64,000 bases of DNA from Vicia villosa (lineage: Eukaryota > Streptophyta > Magnoliopsida > Fabales > Fabaceae). This document shows positions 12,858 to 24,411 of this stretch, piece after piece. A program made the translations under genes and the position numbers. Every line of letters starts with the position of its first letter. Position 1 is the stretch's first letter. The notes under the pieces were generated by a model, which ran no database searches, had not been told where the DNA came from, and was given only the letters and a program-made list of their open reading frames with translations. Location: assembly GCF_029867415.1 (NCBI RefSeq), contig NC_081185.1, positions 124,748,920 through 124,812,919 of the forward strand. The letters are read 5' to 3'.

Positions 12858-13172
12858 TTATGACAGTGGATCTGGGTTAGGAGAAAGTGAAGGAATAACA
12901 GTACTTGTGCAATGGGTCATGCACAATGCATTAGCTCCTCCACAGTTCATAGCACAACCCAAGAAATTCACAACCTTCTTACCGTAACATCCAACCACAC
13001 AAGAAAAAACATCATCTCCACATTTACCAAGGCATTGCCCCAGATGGCCTATCTGGCTAACATCTTGAGCAGTTGATATTGAAATCAGCATAAGCATCCC
13101 AATAATTTGGATCATTTTCTTGACTTTTAGATTCATTGTTACACCAAGCTTGCTTTTGTTGGTTAATTTCAC
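12858..13172 (-). CDS. Small secreted cysteine-rich peptide with two CX3C-X6-CX3C modules
   Basis: The intronless frame encodes up to 104 aa. The second Met, at 13136 (residue 13), is the more likely start because a hydrophobic signal peptide (IIGMLMLISISTA) follows it directly, with likely cleavage near STA-QD. The mature part has exactly eight cysteines spaced C-X3-C-X6-C-X3-C, then X10, then C-X3-C-X6-C-X3-C: the same module twice. A TATA box (minus strand, 13225-13232) lies about 55-60 bp upstream of the longer start. Such peptides belong broadly to the plant cysteine-rich secreted peptides (thionin-like or hairpinin-like), with possible roles in defence or signalling. The exact family is not recognised. 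No lesion is seen. Confidence 0.7.
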   Translation of the reverse strand: MKLTNKSKLGVTMNLKVKKMIQIIGMLMLISISTAQDVSQIGHLGQCLGKCGDDVFSCVVGCYGKKVVNFLGCAMNCGGANALCMTHCTSTVIPSLSPNPDPLS

Positions 13173-13224
13173 AAGTTACTCCAAGCTAGCTGTTTGTTAA
13201 TGAAGTTTATTGAAGCAATCTACA

Positions 13225-13232
13225 TTTATATA
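13225..13232 (-). promoter_or_regulatory. TATA box of the cysteine-rich peptide gene
   Basis: The minus strand reads TATATAAA upstream of the peptide gene. A start site about 30 bp downstream would give a leader of only some tens of bases. Confidence 0.55.
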
Positions 13233-13464
13233 CTAGTTGATATGGAGAAAGTGGTGGTCATCTTCACGATTGAAAAATGTGTCATAAGTATTGTATGATA
13301 TAGGAGTTTGGTTTTTAAATTGAGGATGCTTGAAATATGCTATTTCTAAGTTTCAAAAAACATCTTTCATGGACACAATTGCATGATTAACATTTTAGAT
13401 TTACTTGGTCAAGATCAAAATAAAATTCTTACACATTTTCAAAACATTTCAATGTTTACGCGCA

Positions 13465-13870
13465 CAGAAAATGTGTGAAAAATTAATGAAACGGATCAGA
13501 ACATCGCATTTATTAAAAAATTAATGTTAAATTATTTTTTTGCAATTGTGGTTACAAAAATTAATGTCCATCCCAAGCCCGAACTTAATCGAGTCAGACG
13601 ACTACACAACGGCGGTTGCACACACATATGATGGTCATGACAAGAGTGTTGTCTCCCATTTTCAAAATTTCCTACCCGTTAAGACACGCCCTAAAAGTTC
13701 ACCATCCAATATATAAATTTTACTAGAGTGTGTTGTTCCTTCAATGTGTGATTTATTGAACTTTTCAGATTCACACTTCGCGTAATAGTTCAAACTTGTG
13801 CTTATTTCTTGTCAAGTTCTACCAAACTCTCCATTCAATTTTAAACAATCCTCCATTTGAATTTTAAAAG
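13465..13870. repeat. Left copy of a diverged direct repeat flanking the copia relic
   Basis: It shares AAATTAATGAAACG, GTGTTGTCTC, CACACCCTAAA-type and AGAGTGTGTTG words in the same order with 16805-17085. The pair is diverged by many substitutions and small indels. The two copies lie either side of the copia LTR and gag remains at 13972-16620. Confidence 0.6.
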
Positions 13871-13971
13871 TTTTTTAGAAGTAAAGTCAAACGTTTGTAA
13901 GATTGTGCATAAACACAATGTGGATCTATGTGCTTGCAAGTACTATCAAAATGATTAAAGGTGATGAAATT

Positions 13972-15020
13972 TGTTGATAGCAAAACTACAATTAAGTGTT
14001 CGGTTTTGATGATGACAGCACCTAATATCCAACGATATCTAGTAAAGTCCTTATCTCTTGAAGATAGCTCAAGTGATCGAAGATGCTCTACTTAAAGAGT
14101 CAAGTTATCTCTTTGAATTCAACACTGATGTCCAATGACATTCAAGTGAAAACTCATGTTTCAAGGTTCTCAGGTGGTTTGGTCTCTCTAATGTCTAATG
14201 ATCGTGATTAACTTGAAGACATCTCAAGTCTCATCAAGCTAAAGATTCAAAGTTCTCATGTGATTCTAAAGTCAAAGTTAATGATGCCAAAACTTGAATT
14301 TTAGAATTATGAAGAGAAGAAGTATGAAAGCTCGTCTGGTTGTATATGTCTGAGTGACAAGTGTCCTGTGTAGGCATAAATACCTCTGGAATTACTAACA
14401 CAATCACACACACATAAAACCTTTGAAGAGTCTCTCTTATTTTGTTAAGAGCACCTAAAAATATTTTTAAGATCTAGCTAACTGATTATGAAATTGTTTG
14501 ATCAATTGTGAGTTGTTTTACAACTGAATAATCGATTAGCCCTAGTGCTCTAATGGATTATTTTCACTTTGTAACACCTATAATCGATTAGAACAATCTC
14601 TTAATGATTGGCAATGATTAAATATCAAAATCTTTCATTTATCGTTTAAACAATCAATTATTCACATGTAATAATCGCTCGGCCTAATCTATTATGACAC
14701 TCATTTCGCCCATGCATTATTTCCAAATTTAAGTCACGTTTCGGCCTATAAATACAAAGTCTCTATCAATTTAAATCACTAAAAAAAACTGTAATCCTAC
14801 TTTTTCATTCTCCCATCTTTTACTATAACTCTCTCATTTTTCTCACATTTTTTTTGCCTTAGTGCTTTAAGAGTGTTCTTGTGCTTAGTGATTATCATTA
14901 TTCTAGGTAAGGGTGTAATTGTAATTTAAACTCTGATATTTGCAAAGACTTTTTTTAGTCAATTTTTTTTTAAATCTACACAATTCACACACTCTTGTGT
15001 TTTGAGTTACATGTCTAACA
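13972..15020 (+). mobile_element. 5' LTR of a SIRE-like copia retrotransposon
   Basis: It starts TGTTGATAGC, ends GTCTAACA (TGTT..AACA), and is followed after two bases by a tRNA-Met primer site. It contains the GGTTTTGATGATGACA motif near the start and repeated ATAATCGATTAG palindromes around 14520-14600, both common in this LTR group. Length is about 1.05 kb. A related LTR fragment lies at 24080-24410. No matching 3' LTR is present. Confidence 0.7.
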
Positions 15021-15022
15021 AG

Positions 15023-15035
15023 TGGTATCAAAGCC
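15023..15035 (+). other. Primer-binding site, tRNA-iMet type
   Basis: TGGTATCAAAGCC lies two bases after the LTR end, the standard position for initiating minus-strand DNA synthesis in plant LTR elements. Canonical sites read TGGTATCA[A/G]AGC. Confidence 0.75.
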
Positions 15036-15059
15036 AAACTCTTATTTAAAGACTGATTG

Positions 15060-16620
15060 TCTCAGCAGAATGATGACTTCAAACATTTCTTATAATAAGA
15101 GGTTTTTTTCTAAACACACCTCCATCATTTAATGGTGACAGATTTAATATATGTAAAGCTAGATTTAAAGTTTTCATTGAAAGTATTGATCTCCAATGAT
15201 GAGAAACTATAGTCAATTGTTTATTTATCCCTACTCACTGTATTAATAGTGAAGTAGTAGATAAACCTGATTTTCTTTGAACCAAAAAAGACAGTTCCAA
15301 CTTGATTTCAAAGGTAAACAACTTGTTGGTTACGTCATTGAGTAAAAATTAATTCTTTTATGTCCATGATAATAATTCTGACAAAGAAGTGTGAGACACT
15401 TTTGAGATAATCTATGGAGTCTCTCCAAGTATGAAACAAGAGGGAATCAACACATACGACAAATAATTTGAAACGCTAGATGAATGTGAATGTTATCTTC
15501 ATAACTAGTGTTCAACCATTGGAAATCTTGGAAGACATGTTAGAACTTTTATAACTAATAAATATCTAAGAGTTAAGAATTCAAAGTAGAAATATGATTC
15601 AATCCTTAAATCAAGAGATGAAAATGTTTATGATTTCCAAGAAAAATCTAGAAAGAAATAAATATTCAAAAAAATTAACGAGTTGATTCAACTGTTGAAA
15701 GATGAATGAATAAGCTCAAGAAACCTAAAAGAATCATTATCACATCAATAAACTCTTTTGAAGAAGAACGAAAGTCAACTATAATGGTTTCAATTGACAA
15801 AACAATATCGGTAGACAAATTATCCTTATAATATTTATCGTCTAACAACAAAGAAACTTCATCAAAATGAATATTTTCTTCCATCAACGAAGAAGATGAA
15901 TAAGCTTTATCTAGTGGAATATTTGAAAGAAGAAATGAGGAGGAAGTCTCAACAAGGCATATCTTTATAAATTCAACATCACAAATAATTCTTGAAGAAT
16001 CAACCTCTTGGATAATGTTCAAAGGTCCTTCATATCTATTATCTGATGAAGAAGATGAACATGTTTGTTTGTAAGTCTTTGACAAAGAAGATGGTTGGGA
16101 GGTAACAACTTTATTGTTCAAGAAATTATTTAAATTGAATGCTAAATTAATCATGAAACATGATAAAATGGAAAAGAGCATTGTAGAGCTTAAGTATTAT
16201 ATTGAATTTCTAGAGAATAACAGTGAAACCATTAAAGTATGAAAACGCTAATATTAGAAACAAAGCTAATAATTGTGAAACTTGTGTTTTAATGAAGAAG
16301 GAAGTGAATAATTTACATGAAACCCTAAGTAAATTTACTAAGGGGAAAGAAAACCTAAATTTGATTTTATCAAATCAAATAATTTCCTTAAATAAAATGG
16401 ATTATGGTTTAAATCAAATAGATCACATAGTAAATGTTTCAATAATAGGAAGAAATTGAATCGTCCTATTTATAAATGCTCTTTATGTAATAATTTTGGC
16501 AACTTAAAGTTGTTTTTATATGATAAACTAAGAAGGTTTAAAGGTAATAACTCTAAACCTATTAGAGCTACTAATGCACCAGGACCTAAAAAGATTAGGG
16601 TACCAAAGGTAGAAATTTGA
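15060..16620 (+). pseudogene. Decayed copia (SIRE-like) gag
   Basis: Remains of a gag polyprotein follow the primer site. The clearest open piece, 16223-16459, reads through a charged coiled-coil segment (CETCVLMKKEVNNLHETLSK) typical of the C-terminal half of SIRE-type gag. It is followed by a broken zinc knuckle that keeps CSLC but has lost the His and last Cys. Several frameshifts and stops separate the pieces. Similarity ends at about 16620, before protease, integrase and RT, so the element is truncated. The open frame on the other strand at 15675-16181 is a shadow. Confidence 0.65.
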
Positions 16621-16804
16621 TTTGTTTTGCAGCAATACTTTGCAGCTTTGATGAACCCTTAGTGCAAATTAACTGAAGATGTGTAAAGCAAGATGTACAC
16701 CTTGAGTATACAATAAAAGGTTTTTCTAATAGATTTTAATGAATTTAGTACTTATGATCAAAGTATGCTCAATGATGCTTATTAAGCTTGGTCAAACATC
16801 TAGA

Positions 16805-17085
16805 AAACATGTGGGAAATTAATGAAACGATCGAACTAAGTCAAATTGACTAGACAACGACGCGTGTGACTGTTATTAGAGATGTGTGTTGTCTCTTGTT
16901 TACAAAATTACATATCCCTTAAGGGCACACCCTAAACGATCACCCTCCCCTATATGATTATTATTAGAGTGTGTTGGCCATGTGGAATTTATTGAATTTT
17001 TAAAATTTTACACTTCACACAATATTTTAAGCTTAGTTATACCAAACTCTCTATTCAATTTTTAACATGTGCACATTGAAAACTC
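16805..17085. repeat. Right copy of the diverged direct repeat
   Basis: Partner of 13465-13870. The order of shared words is preserved, including AAATTAATGAAACGA and GAGTGTGTTGGCC. Confidence 0.6.
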
Positions 17086-18360
17086 CTTTGACCAATTTAT
17101 TTTAAGGGCATTTATCTTCTAATAACGACTCATTATAGAGATACATCAAATTACGATCTTACATTTGAGAGATTTTTTATTTTTATTTTCAAAGTGACCT
17201 AAGAAATATATTTTTAAAACACATTTTTATTTCATCCAACATCAATTGATAAATTATTACTAAATTAATGATTAACTTTATAGAACATTGTCAAATAGTT
17301 CAATAAGATGATTGATATTTTAAAATGTTCACAACTCTATTATCCAATAAAAAATTAGTGGTGAATTTTCTGTTTCTCTTTTGAGGAGACCTAATCTATT
17401 GATCATTGATCTGGTTGATTTGAGATTTAACGTGTGAGTAGCGAGTTAGTTCTTAATAGCTACAGTCTGATTCTGGACGATCCCTTCCTCAATAACGTCG
17501 TTTGATTGTTTGTCTTGTTTGTTGTTCTATGTTATATCTTGTTTATTGTTAGTAGTTTCCTAACCCTTCTTGTGTTTTGTGGATATTTCTATTAAGCTTT
17601 AAAATTTACCTTTCTTTTTTTAGTATATTATGTTTGATATTAAAAAAAATGTTGAGTTATTATAGTACTCACTTACTATCAATTAAATCTCTATATATAA
17701 AAAAATCTATAACATTTGAAAAAATATCTATAACTTTTAAAAGAACTAATATGAGTAAACAACTAATATGAGAATCAGATAGATTTAAATATTTTTTTTA
17801 TAAATATTTACAATCTAGAATAAATTTGATTAAAAGACCAGGTGAAATTATTTATTATGAGCAATTCTTGCATGGAAACGACCATATATCTATATTCTTA
17901 GGCACAAGTGCACAACCAATAAGAAGAGAATAATTTTTAATTTATTTTTATTTTAATTTTGTTTTTAATTAGATTCATAGTGTGATTGAGACTATGAAGG
18001 AGAGAAAAAATTCTTAATTTATTTTTTAATTAATTAAAATTATATAATTGGTTGTGTTAAAACAATTTCTTAGGTCCGTGTCCACCTAAGAATTTTCCTT
18101 ATTTGAATGATTGACAAGTAGTATAAATAAAGAAGAATCAATGCGAAATAGGGGTAGAAAATTAAAAAATAATTTACTTTAAGGACTGAATTGCAATATT
18201 ATCCGTTGCGTGTTGTGCGTAAGATATTTAGTTTCTTTCTTGGTCCAAATTCCAAACAAAACCTCTCAAAAACCTCCATTTTCATCTCTGTTATCTTCTC
18301 CAAAGCCTCAAACTTTCCAATGCCACACTGAATTCCCAAACACCCATCACCTTCATTTCA
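17086..18360. other. Intergenic DNA and upstream region of the TRCF-like gene
   Basis: AT-rich, with no recognised gene or repeat end. The last 150 bases become C-rich and pyrimidine-rich, consistent with the 5' UTR of the gene starting at 18361. Confidence 0.5.
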
Positions 18361-21300
18361 ATGGCTTCTTTCCTCTCCACCCCTCAACCCATTCCCACAC
18401 CCTTCCTCACCAAACTCACCTCTTCCCCAAAACCATGGAAGAACTTCTTCATCCTCAACCACCCTCTTCACCGCAAAACCTTCAAAAACCTACCACCCTT
18501 CCCACCTCTCAATGCAGTCCACACTCAACGACTCTATGCCCCTCCTCCCCCCTCCAAAATCGACCCTGAAAACGACCCTATTGCGGTCCTCAACGACAGG
18601 ATTCGTCGCGAGTATAGCGAAAGGAAGGTTTCCAGGACGGTTATGGACGCTAAAGAAGCTGATAAGTATATACAAATGGTTAAGGAGCAACAGCAGAGGG
18701 GGCTTCAGAAGCTTAAGGGTGATAGAGAGGCTAAAGATGGTACCATTAGTTATAAGGTGGACCCTTATACTCTTCGGTCTGGGGACTATGTTGTGCATAA
18801 GAAAGTTGGTATTGGGAGGTTTGTTGGGATTAAATTGGATGTTTCGAAGAATTCGACTGAACATATTGAGTATGTTTTCATTGAGTATGCTGATGGAATG
18901 GCTAAGCTTCCTGCTAAACAAGCTTCTAAAATGCTATATAGATATTGTCTGTGAGTTTTCTTTTTCATCCTTAAATTAATCTTTATTTTGTAACTTTGAT
19001 GCATTCTAGGACAATAGTGACAGTGCCTTACACATTTAGGGACAATAGATTATTTTGTAACTTTGATGCATTCTAGGACAATAGTGATTAGTGACGGTGC
19101 CTTACACATTTAGGGACCAAAGAGACCCCAGGGGTTGACCTGTAAGTGAAGGTTTGAGTCTTGAGAGTGTGTTCCTCTCTAGGTTTCAGTTCGAATCCCA
19201 CTAAGTGCTAACAATTCTTGTATTGGGTTAGACCATACAAAGCTTTGCTAGTGGAAGGTGGGTTTGGTTCTGTTGGATTAGGGACAAAAAAGACTATTAA
19301 CTTCTTTTTAATTTGTTGAACTTTAGAAGATGGTTAAATAGGAATTTGAATTGCTTCAATAATATATGAATGATTTTGTTAATTGATGAGTGGACTTTGG
19401 GGTGTGCTTTTCTTTACAGTCCAAATGAAAGCAAAAAGCCTAGGACATTGAGCAAGTTGAATGATATTAGTGCATGGGAGAAAAGAAAGATTAAAGGGAA
19501 GGTTGCCATACAGAAAATGGTTGTTGACTTGATGGAACTCTATCTGCATAGGCTTAGACAAAGAAGGCCTCCTTATCCCAGAAGTCCCGCTGTGGCTGAA
19601 TTCGCAGCAAAATTTGCTTATGAACCTACGCCGGATCAGAAACAGGTGGCGTCATTATAAATGCTATGTGTTTTGGTCGAAAGGGATTGGTTACTTAAAT
19701 ACATTGAAGTTCACATCTTCATATTACTTGTTTCGATTTTGATATTGTATGTTTATGTGATGATTATTTTGTTATATCATCTCTTCCAATTGCATATATT
19801 CTTGCAGGCTTTTATTGATGTTGAAAATGATTTGACAAAGCGAGAGACTCCAATGGACAGATTAATATGTGGAGATGTTGGTTTTGGTAAAACCGAGGTC
19901 GCGCTGCGTGCTATCCACTGTGTTATTGCAGCTAAAAAACAAGCAATGGTTCTTGCACCGACAATAGTTCTAGCAAAGCAACATTTTGATACTATTTCAG
20001 AGCGATTTTCTGTATATCCTGATATCAAAGTTGGACTACTAAGCAGGTTTCAGGTATGACTATGATTATTTTTCACATTTTAGTCATAGTTTTGGCAACA
20101 TAATCACGGTTAAATAAATATAGCTAAATGCTTCTAGTTCTTCTAGGTGGATATTTGTGAGTAAACTTCACTTTTATACCAATTACAACCATTTCACTTA
20201 TTCACTCTACTTGCAGACCAAATCAGAGAAGGAAACGTACTTGGAAAGGATTAAGAATGGTGACCTAGATATTATTGTTGGAACTCACGCACTCCTTGGA
20301 AACCGTGTTGTTTATAGCAATCTTGGCCTGCTTGTGGTTGATGAGGAACAGGTTTGCAAAATATCTGCAATAAATATTTTACTTCTTGCGATTATACTGT
20401 AACTCTCCCCCTCATTACGCAATGATTTATCGCACCACAGAGGTTTGGTGTCAAACAGAAGGAGAGGATTGCTTCTTTTAAAACTTCCGTCGACGTACTT
20501 ACTTTATCTGCAACTCCTATTCCACGGACTCTTTATTTAGCGCTGACAGGATTTCGTGATGCTAGGTAACAAACCTTTCCATAAAGTTGAACTATCTTGC
20601 GAGCATAGGTAAAATACAATTGTAATTTCTGTCGTTGATTTCTATTTTCAGTTTAATTTCAACTCCACCGCCAGAAAGAGTTCCTATAAAGACTCAACTT
20701 TCTTCATTCAGTAAGGAAAACGCAATATCAGCCATCAAGTATGAGCTGGACCGTGGTGGTCAAGTTTTTTATGTTCTTCCACGTATTAAAGGTAATTCTC
20801 AGCTGATCATTTCTGAATAGAGATCCATATTTATATTGGTTTATCATCCAAGTCTAATCGTTGTTGTCGAATCACACAAAAAAGTGGTGCCAATAAGAAT
20901 ATTAATGCGCCTCTGTTATAGTATTGACTCTGGCTTCTCAACAATTGTTTTTCTTACAGGACTTGATGAAGCAATGGAGTTTCTTCAAGAGGCATTCCCC
21001 GATGTGGAAATAGCCGTTGCCCATGGGAAGGTATTTATCAAAAGTATACGTGTATTATCGCATACTTAGTTTACAAATAATGATATTTTGTCTATGCACT
21101 AGTTTGAGTTTATTTCTTGTGCAGCAATACTCGAAGCAATTAGAGGATACGATGGAGAAGTTTGCTCTAGGTGAAATAAAAATCCTTATCAGCACAAATA
21201 TAGTTGAAAGTGGGCTTGATATTCAAAATGCAAACACTATCATCATTCAGGATGTTCAACAATTTGGTCTTGCGCAGTTGTATCAGGTTTTGTTCTTCCT

Positions 21301-22765
21301 AATCTTATCCAAACTCTTTTTTAAAGATGTTGATCATATTTTCTGTTGTTGACTCCAAGCCTTGTATAGAATTGATCATCGTTATTATGTTTGAAATGTG
21401 TTTTGATGCAATGTCTTGGAATTTGGGATATGGTAAACACAACCCTAACAACTAACTGAAAGAGTGAGGAGGCTGGGATTTCTCAAGTGTCTCATATTTT
21501 TCTTGGAACAACGAAAGGAAGACTTGATCATTTATTTATGTTTCACTAATATTGGCAATTTTTTCTGTTTTCAATACACTGTTAGTTGCGTGGAAGGGTT
21601 GGGCGAGCAGACAAGGAAGCATACGCATACTTATTTTATCCTGATAAGAAGCTGCTCTCTGAACAAGCATTGGTATGTTTCTGATCAATCTTTAGCTTTT
21701 AGTTCTGAAACATATTGCATGAAGAAAAACTCAATTAATCAGAAACGATAAATGAATATCATGCAACAAAGTGTATTCCATATACTACTAGAGTAGTAGA
21801 GTATTATTTCTAAACTTAACTTTATACTTTTATTTGAAACATCGAGGACTGTTGCAATATTATGCCTAAAAGGCTAAAACTAACATCTCCTTAGTGGTTT
21901 CCTATAGGAGAGACTTGTAGCCCTTGAAGAATGTCGTGAACTTGGTCAAGGCTTCCAACTAGCTGAGAGAGACATGGGTATAAGAGGTTTTGGTACTATT
22001 TTCGGGGAGCAACAAACAGGAGATATTGGAAATGTCGGCATTGATCTTTTCTTTGAGATGCTCTTTGAGAGTTTATCCAAGGTTGAAGATCACCGTGTTG
22101 TATCAGTTCCTTATCACTCAGTGCAGGTATGCATATTCAAGAACAAATTACAAGTGGATTAAAGAAATGAGTGTTAACGTTAACATTACAGATGATGTGT
22201 TTTATTCTTCTTTGTTATTTAGGTTGACTTAAATATCAATCCGCACCTTCCTTCTGAATACATAAATCATCTCGAGAACCCTATGGAAATAATAAACGAG
22301 GCCGAGCAAGTTGCTGAGAAAGACATCTGGAGTCTGATGCAATTTACCGAGAATTTGCGCCGCCAATATGGCAAAGAGCCTCAACCCATGGAGGTGATCT
22401 TAAAGATGCTTTATTTGAGGAGAATGGCAGCTGATATCGGGGTAACCAAAATTTACTCTTCAGGGAAGACAGTGTGTATGAAAACAAACATGACTAAAAC
22501 GATTTTCAAGATGATGACAGAATCTATGACATCGGATCTATATAAAGATTCATTGGTTTTTGAAGGGAACCAAATTAAGGTAACTATCTCCGTTTCTCGG
22601 TTTTTCTAATCAGTGACGTTTATCAACTACTTTTGTATTTCGACTTCTATATTTCTGGTGCAGGCTGAACTTCTACTAGAGCTACCGAAAGAACAACTTC
22701 TTAATTGGACCTTTAATTGCATGGCTGAACTTCATGCTTCACTAGCTTCCCTCATAAAGTACTAG
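18361..22765 (+). CDS. Plastid-type transcription-repair-coupling-factor-like (Mfd-like) DEAD/DEAH helicase
   Basis: Twelve coding exons: 18361-18950, 19420-19645, 19808-20053, 20217-20351, 20441-20565, 20652-20791, 20960-21030, 21125-21286, 21586-21672, 21908-22126, 22223-22579 and 22664-22765. All phases agree and give 819 aa. Residues 1-60 are Ser/Pro/Leu-rich and nearly acid-free, a plastid transit peptide. A CarD-like RNA-polymerase-contact domain follows ([14 protein letters not shown] at 141-154). Then come Walker A GDVGFGKT (294-301), DEEQ at the DEAD position (396-399), TLSATP (420-425), and motif [14 protein letters not shown] (from 566). The TRCF C-terminal domain closes the protein. 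The UvrB-like N-terminal part of bacterial Mfd is absent, as in the Arabidopsis homologue At3g02060 (about 820 aa). It should be an ATP-driven DNA translocase acting with plastid RNA polymerase; that role is inferred from the family. No lesions are seen. Confidence 0.93.
18984..19125. repeat. Tandem duplication in intron 1 of the TRCF-like gene
   Basis: Two copies of a 67-75 bp unit (TATTTTGTAACTTTGATGCA onward to ACACATTTAGGGAC) lie head to tail. They differ by a small insertion in the second copy. Confidence 0.8.
19126..19275 (+). mobile_element. SINE-like element in intron 1
   Basis: The segment has a Pol III-like layout: an A-box region (GGGGTTGACCTGTAAGTG, from 19131) and about 50 bp later a B-box-like TTCGAATCCCA (19190-19200). 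CACTAAGTGCTAACAATTC follows, as in tRNA-derived plant SINEs of the Au or legume type. Target duplications and the 3' tail are not clear. Confidence 0.5.
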
Positions 22766-23501
22766 TTTCTTCACCCGTTCGATCCTACCGACATGTAAGT
22801 TGGATACTTAACTCATTGCATACATCATATTTTACAAACATGGAGCGGATTTACTATGTTTACCGGCCGCAAACTAATCATGGTAGACACAACAAGATTT
22901 GTATCGCGTGATTGTCTTTGCAGTGCAAGACATCTGGACAAGTTGAGACAATCAGAGCAGAGCCATAGTATGGTCCTTACAAGCTGCAAGCTCGTTGGTT
23001 TTGTCAAAATCGTGCTTCTGGTTTTCGTGCATTATACAGGACATGGACGGGAAATACAAGAAGGCGAATAGTTATCGAGTATCGACTTGATTAGCTTAAA
23101 TCTTGCCTCATAAATCAACTTCACTTTCAAGAGTTACATTATAATGGCCTAAAATTCTTATCCAGTAAAACTTTAACCAAAATGTCCATAATTTACCTTT
23201 TGTATATGTCAAGGAGTAGAGCATTCTATTACCACATTTTTGTTGTCTTTAATTTCATTAGTTATCTGATATAGAGAAATTTAATGTAAAGATTTGGAGC
23301 ATTGATGAATGGTGCATTTTTGTAGCATGTTGTTAAGAAATTTTCTATTGTTAGTTCTTGAAATGGCAAGTTTATTTTATATAATAAGTTTTAGTATATC
23401 CCAAATTTTCAATTAATGAATAATTATTATCACGGTGCGTGAATAAATATAATCTTTCACCCAAAACTAATAAATATCAATTTTTTTCTATTTTAATTTT
23501 A
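22766..23501. other. 3' flank of the TRCF-like gene
   Basis: It probably includes the 3' UTR. The open frame at 22856-23071 has no recognised domain. Nothing else is seen. Confidence 0.45.
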
Positions 23502-23795
23502 GGGTTAATGAACTTTTTCGTTCCTTTAAATATTTCAAATTTCGTTTTTAGTCCCTCCAAAATTTTCCTTCAAGAAATCGTCCCTTCAAAATTTTTCTTT
23601 CGAACTATTGGTCCCTAACGTCAAATTTCGTAGCTAATCAGTGGCTAAAGTCGTAGCTAATCTCTAGCAAATTTGACGTTAGGGACCAATAATTTAGACG
23701 AAAAATTTTGGAGGGACGATTTCTTAAAGGAAAATTTTCGAGGGACTAAAAACGAAATCTGCAATATTTAGAGGGACCAAAAAGTTTATTAACCC
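23502..23795. mobile_element. Mutator-like MITE, 294 bp, with 9-bp target duplication
   Basis: The ends GGGTTAATGAACTTTTT and their inverted partner are followed by long inverted arms (TTCGTTTTTAGTCCCTCC facing GGGACTAAAAACGAA), so the element is a near-complete hairpin. Perfect 9-bp direct repeats TTAATTTTA flank it at 23493-23501 and 23796-23804. A 9-bp duplication points to the Mutator superfamily. Related to 5534-6021. Confidence 0.82.
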
Positions 23796-24079
23796 TTAAT
23801 TTTATTAAGTTTTCTCTAATTTTAAACCATCTAATATCGCATTTAAGGGAGGAGGGACTCTAAATTTGGATGGTGCATAGAGGTTGCTTCCACGTCTAGT
23901 TCAGTAATATGGCTTGAACTTTTTCGTAGTTAAACGTGATCTCACGATAGGTAGGAATATGAGCATACAAAATAGAAAAAGAAAAATTCCCCTTCCCATT
24001 CTTAGTGGTAAAGAGTCAATTTATAAAAATCTAAAAATACTTTTGGAATTATATGGAAATTAACTTCTTTCAAAACACA

Positions 24080-24410
24080 TTAACTTTCTGATGGCAGAGA
24101 TTCTTATGTAGAGTTATCTCAAGCTTTATTAGAAGAAGTTTCAAGGTTACAGATAAATGTTAAAAGTAAAAGATAATGAAAGATAAATGTTAAAAGTAAA
24201 AGATAATGAAATAAGAAATCTGACGCTTTAGGATTGTAAGAGAGAGGAAGTGTGAAAACTCGTCTATCTATGTTGAGTGATTAGTGTTTGTAAAGATATG
24301 AGACTAACTTTTGATTTTACAAAGGAAAATCACACACACATACTTAAAACTCTTGAAAACCCTCTCTTGATTTTATGAAATCACCTAAAAATATTTTAAA
24401 AGATGTAGTG
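24080..24410 (+). mobile_element. Fragment of a SIRE-like copia LTR
   Basis: It matches, in the same order, words of the LTR at 14230-14480: AAAACTCGTCT, GAGTGA.AAGTGT, AATCACACACACA, AAAACTCTTGA and CACCTAAAAATATTTT. The rest of that LTR is missing, and a different repeat begins at about 24412. A 30-bp unit (AAAGATAATGAAAGATAAAT) is duplicated at 24165-24220. Confidence 0.5.
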
Positions 24411-24411
24411 T

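Noticed and set aside
15675..16181. 168-codon minus-strand frame
   Set aside because: It is antisense to the decayed copia gag and has no domain of its own.
18490..18921. 143-codon minus-strand frame
   Set aside because: It is a shadow of exon 1 of the TRCF-like gene, whose reading is secured by domain order and splice phases.
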